64,000 bases of DNA from Pseudomonas huaxiensis. GTDB lineage: Bacteria > Pseudomonadota > Gammaproteobacteria > Pseudomonadales > Pseudomonadaceae. Shown here one piece after another: positions 55,919 to 64,000 of the stretch. The notes below the pieces were generated by a model. It worked only from the letters and a program-made list of their open reading frames with translations, was not told the origin of the DNA and did no database searches. Position 1 is the stretch's first letter, and the number at the start of each line of letters is the position of its first letter. Where the stretch lies: assembly GCF_003231275.1 (NCBI RefSeq), contig NZ_QKVL01000007.1, positions 62,001 to 126,000 on the forward strand, in the 5' to 3' direction. A program made the translations under genes and the position numbers.

Positions 55919-56779
55919 TTAAACCGCGGCAGCGCCGCCGACGATTTCCGAGATCTCTTGGGTGATCGCAGCCTGACGCGCCTTGTTGTAGATCAGCTGC
56001 AATTCGCTGATCAGGTCACCGGCGTTGTCGGTGGCGTTCTTCATCGCGATCATCCGGGCAGCTTGTTCAGCCGCATTGTTCTCGACCACCGCCTGGTAGA
56101 CCTGCGACTCCACGTAACGCACCATCAAGCCGTCCAGCAGCTCTTTGGCGTCAGGTTCGTAGAGGTAGTCCCAGTGGTGCTTGAGTTCTTGATCCGGGGT
56201 TGCCACCAACGGAATCAACTGCTCGACCGTTGGCTGTTGCGTCATGGTATTGATGAACTTGTTCGATACCACGGACAGACGATCGATACGGCCGTCCAGG
56301 TAAGCGTCCAGCATGACTTTGACGCTACCGATCAGATCGTTGATCGACGGCTCTTCGCCCAGGTGGCTGATCGCAGCAACAACGTTACCGCCGAAGCTAC
56401 GGAAGAATGCCGCACCCTTGCTGCCGACCACGCACAGATCGATCTCGACGCCTTGTTCGCGGTTTACCGCCATGTCCTTGACCAGGGCCTTGAACAGGTT
56501 GGTGTTCAAGCCGCCGCACAGACCACGGTCACTGCTCACCACAACATAACCGGCGCGCTTTACAGGGCGATCGATCATGAACGGGTGGCGGTATTCCGGG
56601 TTGGCGTTGGCCAGATGACCAATCACCTGGCGGATGCGCTCCGCGTAAGGACGGCTAGCAGCCATGCGCATTTGAGCCTTGCGCATTTTGCTGACCGCCA
56701 CTTTTTCCATGGCGCTGGTAATTTTTTGCGTGCTTTTGATGCTCGCAATCTTACTGCGAATCTCTTTTGCGCCTGCCAT
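55919..56779 (-). CDS. atpG: ATP synthase gamma subunit
   Basis: 286 residues. Central rotor shaft: the N-terminal helix [35 protein letters not shown] and the C-terminal helix [43 protein letters not shown] are typical. Located between atpA and atpD. Confidence 0.96.
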   Translation of the reverse strand: MAGAKEIRSKIASIKSTQKITSAMEKVAVSKMRKAQMRMAASRPYAERIRQVIGHLANANPEYRHPFMIDRPVKRAGYVVVSSDRGLCGGLNTNLFKALVKDMAVNREQGVEIDLCVVGSKGAAFFRSFGGNVVAAISHLGEEPSINDLIGSVKVMLDAYLDGRIDRLSVVSNKFINTMTQQPTVEQLIPLVATPDQELKHHWDYLYEPDAKELLDGLMVRYVESQVYQAVVENNAAEQAARMIAMKNATDNAGDLISELQLIYNKARQAAITQEISEIVGGAAAV

Positions 56780-56829
56780 GTAACACCTATCAGGTTAGCA
56801 AGCGGGGGCTGCAAAGCCCCCGCTGCGGC

Positions 56830-58374
56830 TTACCAGGTTTGGGTGGCCTTGAACTTCTCGATACCGGCTTTGATGCCAGCGTCGATTTCGTCGTTGAAGT
56901 CACCCTTCACGTTGATCTTCGCCATCAGTTCGGCGTGATCACGGTTGAAGTAAGCGATCAGGGCTTGTTCGAAGCTACCGATCTTGGCGATTTCAACGTC
57001 GGTCAGGAACCCACGCTCAGCGGCATACAGCGACAGCGCCATGTCAGCAATGGACATAGGAGCGTATTGCTTCTGCTTCATCAGCTCGGTAACACGTTGA
57101 CCGTGCTCGAGTTGCTTACGGGTGGCTTCGTCCAGGTCAGACGCAAACTGGGCGAATGCCGCCAGTTCACGGTACTGAGCCAGAGCGGTACGGATGCCAC
57201 CGGACAGCTTCTTGATGATCTTGGTCTGAGCGGCACCACCCACACGGGATACCGAAACACCGGCGTTAACTGCAGGACGGATGCCCGAGTTGAACATGGC
57301 CGATTCCAGGAAGATCTGACCGTCGGTGATGGAAATCACGTTGGTCGGAACGAACGCGGAAACGTCGCCAGCCTGGGTTTCGATGATCGGCAGTGCGGTC
57401 AGGGAACCGGTCTTGCCAGTTACAGCGCCGTTGGTGAACTTCTCAACGTACTCTTCGGAAACGCGCGAAGCACGCTCCAGCAGACGGGAGTGGAGATAGA
57501 ACACGTCACCTGGGTACGCTTCACGTCCTGGTGGACGGCGCAGCAGCAGGGAGATCTGACGGTAGGCAACGGCTTGCTTGGACAGGTCGTCGTAAACGAT
57601 CAGTGCGTCTTCACCGCGGTCGCGGAAGAACTCGCCCATGGTGCAACCGGCGTATGGCGCCAGGAATTGCAGTGCGGCGGATTCCGAAGCACTGGCAACC
57701 ACCACGATGGTGTTGGCCAGGGCGCCGTTTTCTTCCAGCTTGCGAACGATGTTGGCAACGGTGGAACGCTTTTGGCCAACGGCAACATAAACGCAGAAAA
57801 TACCGGAGTCTTTCTGGTTGATGATGGCGTCGATCGCCATGGCGGTCTTACCAATCTGACGGTCACCGATGATCAGCTCGCGCTGGCCACGGCCGACAGG
57901 AATCATGGCGTCGACGGATTTGTAGCCAGTCTGTACAGGCTGGTCTACCGACTTACGCCAGATAACGCCCGGAGCAACTTTCTCGACCGCGTCGGTCTCG
58001 GTGTTGCCCAGCGGGCCTTTGCCGTCGATTGGGTTTCCCAGTGCGTCAACGACGCGACCCAGCAGTTCCTTACCAACAGGAACTTCCAGGATGCGGCCGG
58101 TGCACTTGGCGCTCATGCCTTCAGCGAGGGTGTCGTAAGCGCCCAGTACTACCGCACCAACGGAGTCTTGCTCCAGGTTGAGGGCCATACCGTAGACGCC
58201 GCCTGGAAACTCGATCATTTCGCCGTACATAACGTCGGCCAGACCGTGAATCCGCACGATGCCGTCAGAAACGCTGACGACAGTACCTTCGTTGCGGGCT
58301 TGGGAGGCTACATCGAGATTCTCGATGCGGCCCTTGATGATTTCACTAATTTCGGAAGGATTGAGTTGCTGCAT
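56830..58374 (-). CDS. atpA: ATP synthase alpha subunit
   Basis: 514 residues. Non-catalytic nucleotide-binding subunit: Walker [64 protein letters not shown] and [17 protein letters not shown] signature. It follows atpH by 21 bases. Confidence 0.97.
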   Translation of the reverse strand: MQQLNPSEISEIIKGRIENLDVASQARNEGTVVSVSDGIVRIHGLADVMYGEMIEFPGGVYGMALNLEQDSVGAVVLGAYDTLAEGMSAKCTGRILEVPVGKELLGRVVDALGNPIDGKGPLGNTETDAVEKVAPGVIWRKSVDQPVQTGYKSVDAMIPVGRGQRELIIGDRQIGKTAMAIDAIINQKDSGIFCVYVAVGQKRSTVANIVRKLEENGALANTIVVVASASESAALQFLAPYAGCTMGEFFRDRGEDALIVYDDLSKQAVAYRQISLLLRRPPGREAYPGDVFYLHSRLLERASRVSEEYVEKFTNGAVTGKTGSLTALPIIETQAGDVSAFVPTNVISITDGQIFLESAMFNSGIRPAVNAGVSVSRVGGAAQTKIIKKLSGGIRTALAQYRELAAFAQFASDLDEATRKQLEHGQRVTELMKQKQYAPMSIADMALSLYAAERGFLTDVEIAKIGSFEQALIAYFNRDHAELMAKINVKGDFNDEIDAGIKAGIEKFKATQTW

Positions 58375-58395
58375 TGCTCTGCTGCCCCTTCAAAC

Positions 58396-58932
58396 TCAAG
58401 ATTTCAATGCTTCGGCCAGTTTCGCGATTTTGCCGCGAACCGAGCCATCGATTACCAGGTCACCTGCGCGGATCACGACACCACCGATAAGGGAGGCATC
58501 CTCCGTCGCATGCAGGCGCACTTCCCGGCTGAGCCGTGCACTGAGAACCTTGGCGAGTTTGTCTTGCTGTTCTTGGTTCAACGCAAAAGCACTGGTGACT
58601 TCCACGTCCACGGATTTCTCTTGTTCGGCCTTGTACAGCTCGAACAATGACGAAATCTCCGGCAACAGCAGGAGACGATCGTTTTCCGCGGCAACATGAA
58701 TGAAATTCTGTGCCTGTGCATCAAACTTGTCACCGCAGACATTAATGAATGCGGCGGCCTTTTCTGCGCTCGTCAGTCGCGGGGCCTTGAGCAGGCGCTG
58801 CATTGTGCCGTCTTCCGACACTGCAGCAGCCAGGCCGAGCATGGCTGACCAATTGGCCAGTTGCTGATGGGCCTGGGCGTGCTCAAAGGCAGCCTTAGCG
58901 TAAGGTCGGGCCAACGTGGTCAGTTCTGCCAT
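58396..58932 (-). CDS. atpH: ATP synthase delta subunit
   Basis: 178 residues. OSCP-type peripheral stalk subunit: start [16 protein letters not shown] and C-terminal [39 protein letters not shown] are characteristic. Between atpF (12-base gap) and atpA. Confidence 0.95.
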   Translation of the reverse strand: MAELTTLARPYAKAAFEHAQAHQQLANWSAMLGLAAAVSEDGTMQRLLKAPRLTSAEKAAAFINVCGDKFDAQAQNFIHVAAENDRLLLLPEISSLFELYKAEQEKSVDVEVTSAFALNQEQQDKLAKVLSARLSREVRLHATEDASLIGGVVIRAGDLVIDGSVRGKIAKLAEALKS

Positions 58933-58944
58933 GATCGCCCTCGC

Positions 58945-59415
58945 TTAAATTTCAGCGGCCAGTTTGTTAACCAGCTCCGCATGCGCGTTTTGATCGATTG
59001 TGGCGCCAAGGATCTTTTCAGCACCGCCAACGGCCAGGCTACCCACTTGGGCGCGCAGCGCGTCTTTGACGCTGTTAATTTCCTGTTCGATCTCGGCCTG
59101 AGCCTGAGCCTTCACACGGTCAGCTTCGACGCGGGCCTGATCACGGGCTTCCTCGACGATCTGAGCACCGCGCTTCTTGGCTTGCTCAATGATTTCGGCT
59201 GCCTGAGCTTTAGCTTCGCGCAGTTGCTGACCCGCTTTATCTTGGGCCAGCTCCAGGTCGCGAGCTGCTCGGTTGGCAGCGTCCAGTCCGTCCGCGATCT
59301 TCTTTTGACGTTCTTGCAGAGCTGCAATGACCGGAGGCCATACAAACTTCATGCAGAACACCACGAAAATCAAGAACGCAAGGGACTGACCAATCAGGGT
59401 TGCATTAATATTCAC
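58945..59415 (-). CDS. atpF: ATP synthase b subunit
   Basis: 156 residues. One N-terminal membrane helix ([25 protein letters not shown]) followed by a long charged coiled-coil (about 30-140) forming the peripheral stalk; ends with the [24 protein letters not shown] segment. Confidence 0.95.
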   Translation of the reverse strand: MNINATLIGQSLAFLIFVVFCMKFVWPPVIAALQERQKKIADGLDAANRAARDLELAQDKAGQQLREAKAQAAEIIEQAKKRGAQIVEEARDQARVEADRVKAQAQAEIEQEINSVKDALRAQVGSLAVGGAEKILGATIDQNAHAELVNKLAAEI

Positions 59416-59472
59416 GCCAACACCTCGCTCGTTCTTCGTCTATCACACCAATCCACTCGAATGATCGAGTGA

Positions 59473-59745
<273 letters not shown>

Positions 59746-59875
59746 TTACGTCGTATTGGTTAGGTTTTTTAGTTTGAAGCGGTAAAACAAAATCGTTTGG
59801 TACAACGGTGCCCTTGCGGACTTTTTCGACCCTCCCTCAGACCGACAGGAGGATCATCAGACACGCCAGGCGGTC

Positions 59876-61169
<1,294 letters not shown>

Positions 61170-61244
61170 CAAAACTGCTCCCCTGAAGTCGGCCAACCAG
61201 TCAACTATGACTTGGCATAATTTGTGCCGACAAAATGCGCGCAG

Positions 61245-61273
61245 AGTATAGGGGCGGTTTAACCCCTATTCAA
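61245..61273 (-). promoter_or_regulatory. Sigma70-type promoter of the atp operon
   Basis: On the minus strand TTGAAT, 17-base spacer, TATACT, with the -10 ending 76 bases before the atpI start in the only long gap upstream of the operon. Confidence 0.75.
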
Positions 61274-61318
61274 CTGCCGGGTAGTGATTTCCGACTACGC
61301 GCTACAAAGGGAATTGTT

Positions 61319-62191
61319 TCAGCGGATGTGAGCAAGGACGCCCTGCAACTCATCCAGGGAGTTGTACTTAATAACTAATTGGCCCTTGCCTTTATTGCCA
61401 TGACGTATCTGTACAGAAGACCCTAAACGCTCGGCCAGCCGTTGTTCCAGACGGGTTATATCCGGATCGGCCTTGGCCGGCTCCACGGGCTCCGGCTTGC
61501 CACTGAGCCACTGGCGAACCAGCGCTTCGGTCTGACGTACCGTCAGCCCGCGTGCGACAACGTGTCGCGCCCCTTCAACCTGCTGTTCTTCCGGTAATCC
61601 GAGCAGCGCACGTGCGTGCCCCATTTCCAGATCGCCATGGGACAACATGGTCTTGATGACTTCCGGCAAGGAGATCAGACGCAGCAGGTTGGCCACGGTG
61701 ACCCGCGACTTGCCCACGGCATCGGCAACCTGTTGCTGAGTCAGCTGGAATTCGCTCTGCAGACGTTGCAGCGCATTCGCTTCCTCAACCGGATTCAGAT
61801 CTTCACGCTGGATGTTCTCGATCAGCGCCATCGCAATGGCAGCTTCATCCGGCACATCGCGGACCATCGCCGGGATAGTGTCGAGCCCGGCCTGCTGGCT
61901 GGCACGCCAGCGACGCTCACCGGCGATGATTTCGTAGCGGTCACCCTCGATAGGGCGGACCACGATCGGCTGCATGACGCCCTGGCCTCTGATCGACTGG
62001 GCCAGTTCTTCAAGCGCCTGCGGGTCCATATCCCGACGTGGCTGGTACTTGCCGCGCTGGATCAGGTCCAGCGGCAGGTGTTGCAGTTCTTTCTTGTCGA
62101 CCTTTACAGCTTGCTCTTCGAGCGCGCTGACGGTCGGACCACTCAACAGTGCATCCAACCCACGTCCGAGACCTCGTTTCTTAACGGCCAT
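61319..62191 (-). CDS. parB: Chromosome-partitioning protein ParB
   Basis: 290 residues. The ParB CTPase domain has RGKYQPRRDMDPQALEELAQSIRGQGVMQPIVVRP and the CTP-binding GERRWRASQ; a central HTH (LTQQQVADAVGKSRVTVANLLRLI) reads parS; a C-terminal dimerisation domain ends the protein. The parS-like site at 35568 is a candidate target. Last gene of the mnmG-rsmG-parA-parB run, nine bases after parA. Confidence 0.96.
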   Translation of the reverse strand: MAVKKRGLGRGLDALLSGPTVSALEEQAVKVDKKELQHLPLDLIQRGKYQPRRDMDPQALEELAQSIRGQGVMQPIVVRPIEGDRYEIIAGERRWRASQQAGLDTIPAMVRDVPDEAAIAMALIENIQREDLNPVEEANALQRLQSEFQLTQQQVADAVGKSRVTVANLLRLISLPEVIKTMLSHGDLEMGHARALLGLPEEQQVEGARHVVARGLTVRQTEALVRQWLSGKPEPVEPAKADPDITRLEQRLAERLGSSVQIRHGNKGKGQLVIKYNSLDELQGVLAHIR

Positions 62192-62200
62192 GCGGATTCC

Positions 62201-62992
62201 TTAAGTTGTCTGTGCAGTGCGAGTTTGACGACGCTGGCGACGAACGAGTTCGCCCGCCAGGGCCAGGTAAGCCAGGGCGCCTCGGGATTGCTTGTCGTAG
62301 GCCAACGCCGGCATGCCAAAGCTCGGAGCCTCAGCCAGGCGAATGTTGCGAGGAATGACCGTGTCGTAGAGCTGCTCGCCGAAATGCTCCTTGAGCTGCA
62401 CCGAAACATCGTTGTTCAGGCTCAGGCGCGGGTCGTACATCGTGCGCAGCAGGCCTTCGATCTTGAGTTCGGGATTCAGGCGGGCAGCGATGCGCTTGAT
62501 GTTATCCACAAGGTCGCTGAGACCTTCCAGTGCGTAGTATTCACACTGCATCGGGATGATCACCCCGTCAGCGGCGACCAAGGCATTGAGGGTCAGCATC
62601 GACAGCGATGGCGGACAGTCGATGAGGATGTAGTCGTAGCTTTCCCGGATAGGCGCCAGCGCATTGCGCAAGCGGCTTTCCTTCATCTGCATTTCCAGCA
62701 GCACCACCTCGGCGGCGGTCAGGTCGCGGTTGGCCGGCAGCAGTTGATAACCACCGTGCTCGGAGATGTGCATGGCCTGGGCCAGGTCGCACTCGCCGAT
62801 CAGCAGATCGTAGACCGAATGTTCCAGGACATGTTTATCCACACCGCTACCCATGGTGGCGTTGCCTTGTGGATCGAGGTCAATCAGCAGCACGCGACGC
62901 TTGGTTGCTACCAGCGAGGCTGCGAGATTGATACAGGTCGTGGTTTTGCCCACGCCCCCTTTTTGGTTCGCAATCGCGAATACCTTAGCCAT
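62201..62992 (-). CDS. parA: Chromosome-partitioning ATPase ParA (Soj)
   Basis: 263 residues. Deviant Walker A KGGVGKTTTCINLAASL near the N-terminus, Walker A' LLIDLDPQGNATMG and Walker B YILIDCPPSLSMLTLNALVAADGVIIP. It drives origin segregation with ParB. Its gene carries two exact DnaA-box 9-mers (62502, 62835). It starts 18 bases after rsmG. Confidence 0.96.
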   Translation of the reverse strand: MAKVFAIANQKGGVGKTTTCINLAASLVATKRRVLLIDLDPQGNATMGSGVDKHVLEHSVYDLLIGECDLAQAMHISEHGGYQLLPANRDLTAAEVVLLEMQMKESRLRNALAPIRESYDYILIDCPPSLSMLTLNALVAADGVIIPMQCEYYALEGLSDLVDNIKRIAARLNPELKIEGLLRTMYDPRLSLNNDVSVQLKEHFGEQLYDTVIPRNIRLAEAPSFGMPALAYDKQSRGALAYLALAGELVRRQRRQTRTAQTT

Positions 62993-63010
62993 TCTTGCTT
63001 GTGTTCCCAG

Positions 63011-63655
63011 TCATGCCGTGCGGCGCAGTATCAGCAGATGGCGTTGGCCTTGGCAACCTGGAACGGTCAAGGCCTGCTCGCTCTCCACTTCGAAATCTGC
63101 CGGCAATGCTACCAGCTCATCGGCTGGATGCAGTCCTTTCATTGCCAGCCACTGTGTCTGGGAATTCCCCAGGTGCCGCGTCCAGTTAGTGAAATTTTCC
63201 ATGCTGCTGAAAGCACGCGAGATGATTCCGGTGAATGGCTGCTCAGGTTGGAACTCTTCGGCCCGCTTGTGGATAACTGTCAGGTTGTCCAGTTTCAGCT
63301 CCAGTTTGACCTGAGTGAGGAAGCGGGTTTTCTTGCCATTGCTGTCCAGCACCGTGACCTGCTTCTCCGGATGCAGGATAGCCAACGGAATCCCCGGCAT
63401 CCCCCCACCACTGCCAACGTCCAGCCAGCGGTCGCTGTGGATAAACGACATCACGCTGAGGCTGTCGAGCAGATGGCGAGACACCATTTCATCGGGATCG
63501 CGCACTGCGGTGAGGTTGTAGGCCTTGTTCCATTTGATCAACAAAGCCAGATAGGCCAGCAGTTGCTCCTGCTGCGCTTCGCTCAGCTCGAGCCCGAGTT
63601 GGCGGGCCCCTGTGGACAACTCATCGGCGTGTTTTGCGGTGACCATAGAACTCAA
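63011..63655 (-). CDS. rsmG: 16S rRNA (guanine-527-N7)-methyltransferase RsmG
   Basis: 214 residues, the family length. SAM-binding motif [17 protein letters not shown], the [20 protein letters not shown] signature and [15 protein letters not shown]. It methylates G527 of 16S rRNA. The ATG overlaps the mnmG stop by four bases (ATGA), so the two are coupled. Confidence 0.95.
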   Translation of the reverse strand: MSSMVTAKHADELSTGARQLGLELSEAQQEQLLAYLALLIKWNKAYNLTAVRDPDEMVSRHLLDSLSVMSFIHSDRWLDVGSGGGMPGIPLAILHPEKQVTVLDSNGKKTRFLTQVKLELKLDNLTVIHKRAEEFQPEQPFTGIISRAFSSMENFTNWTRHLGNSQTQWLAMKGLHPADELVALPADFEVESEQALTVPGCQGQRHLLILRRTA

Positions 63656-64000
63656 GCGCTTTGCTCCAGACCGCGGCCGGCGCCGCGTTTCTTCAGATGG
63701 ATCAACAACAGGGAAATCGCCGCGGGGGTCACGCCCGGGATACGCGAAGCCTGGCCCAAGGTTTCCGGCCGCGATTGGCCGAGCTTGCCCTGGATCTCCT
63801 TGGATAGCCCGGAAATACCACTGTAGTCGATATCTTCCGGCAGGCGGGTGTCTTCACTGGCACGCAGGCGAGCGATTTCTTCCTGTTGCCGGTCGATGTA
63901 ACCGGCGTATTTGGTTTTGATCTCGATTTGCTCAGCGACCTGGTCGTCCACATCGCTGCCACCGGTCACTTCAACGAGGCCGGCATAGTCGATTTCCGGG
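63652..64000 (-). CDS. mnmG: tRNA uridine-5-carboxymethylaminomethyl enzyme MnmG, C-terminal part (partial)
   Basis: The last ~116 residues; the gene continues beyond the window. The C-terminal MnmG/GidA domain is clear: [50 protein letters not shown] and [30 protein letters not shown]. With MnmE it modifies the wobble uridine of several tRNAs. The Pseudomonas origin usually lies a few genes further on in this direction. Confidence 0.95.
   Translation of the reverse strand, partial: PEIDYAGLVEVTGGSDVDDQVAEQIEIKTKYAGYIDRQQEEIARLRASEDTRLPEDIDYSGISGLSKEIQGKLGQSRPETLGQASRIPGVTPAAISLLLIHLKKRGAGRGLEQSA

Noticed and set aside
56767..58650. 627-codon open frame opposite atpA
   Set aside because: Shadow of a conserved, highly expressed gene; no ribosome site or motif.
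61616..63826. 736-codon open frame opposite parB, parA and rsmG
   Set aside because: It crosses three clearly real genes and shows no domain.

Overview
The window is chromosomal DNA of a Pseudomonas of the fluorescens group, lying just before the replication origin. This rests on gene content and order (recalled from Pseudomonas genomes, not searched): mnmG-rsmG-parA-parB, the atpIBEFHAGDC operon, glmU-glmR-glmS, pycAB-pycR-hexR-zwf, uvrD, a Zur-type zinc block with folE2, and REP-type palindromes of the GCGAGCAAGCTCGCTCCTACA kind. Coding density is high and no rRNA, tRNA or CRISPR array was seen.

Layout. 1-4.9 kb: the end of aspA, a cytoplasmic asparaginase, an AraC-type regulator, and a coupled pair for acetylpolyamine use (deacetylase plus periplasmic binding protein). 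4.9-12.7 kb: REP pair, MocR-type regulator facing a PaiB-like protein and two GNAT acetyltransferases, a homocysteine methyltransferase facing an ABC importer without ATPase, and a hipA-hipB module in toxin-first order with three spaced operators. 12.8-20 kb: two-subunit pyruvate carboxylase, its LysR regulator, HexR and a second glucose-6-phosphate dehydrogenase. 20-31.7 kb: a PAS-GGDEF-EAL protein, UvrD, a Tim44-like protein, a SUKH-type protein, a lipoprotein hydrolase, a Kef-type antiporter, a thioesterase, PdxY and a DUF3301 protein. 31.7-36 kb: a zinc-limitation block (zigA-type GTPase, DUF1826, CobW-type GTPase, a small exported protein, folE2) with two matching Zur-type boxes. 36-43 kb: DUF3617, cardiolipin synthase, a CFA-synthase-like methyltransferase, dihydrolipoyl dehydrogenase and a chemoreceptor.

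43.2-49.7 kb is the most interesting part: a seven-gene island immediately downstream of glmS, the classical Tn7 attachment region. Both ends carry inward-facing copies of AACAATAAAGTCTGT, very close to the known Tn7 TnsB-binding repeat, but no tns gene is present. A terminator that fits glmS lies at the far end, as though the island had been inserted between gene and terminator. The cargo is a two-component system, two SAM-methyltransferase-like proteins, an SdiA-regulated-type membrane-anchored protein, a CadD-like transporter and an extra UppP phosphatase. Four boxes with 11-bp-period direct repeats precede its transcription units, suggesting a self-contained regulon of the island's own response regulator.

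49.7-64 kb: glmS-glmR, glmU, the full ATP synthase operon with a good sigma70 promoter, parB, parA, rsmG and the end of mnmG, all on the minus strand. At least 21 exact DnaA-box 9-mers and one near-perfect parS site (inside folE2) are scattered through the window, fitting its position near the origin.
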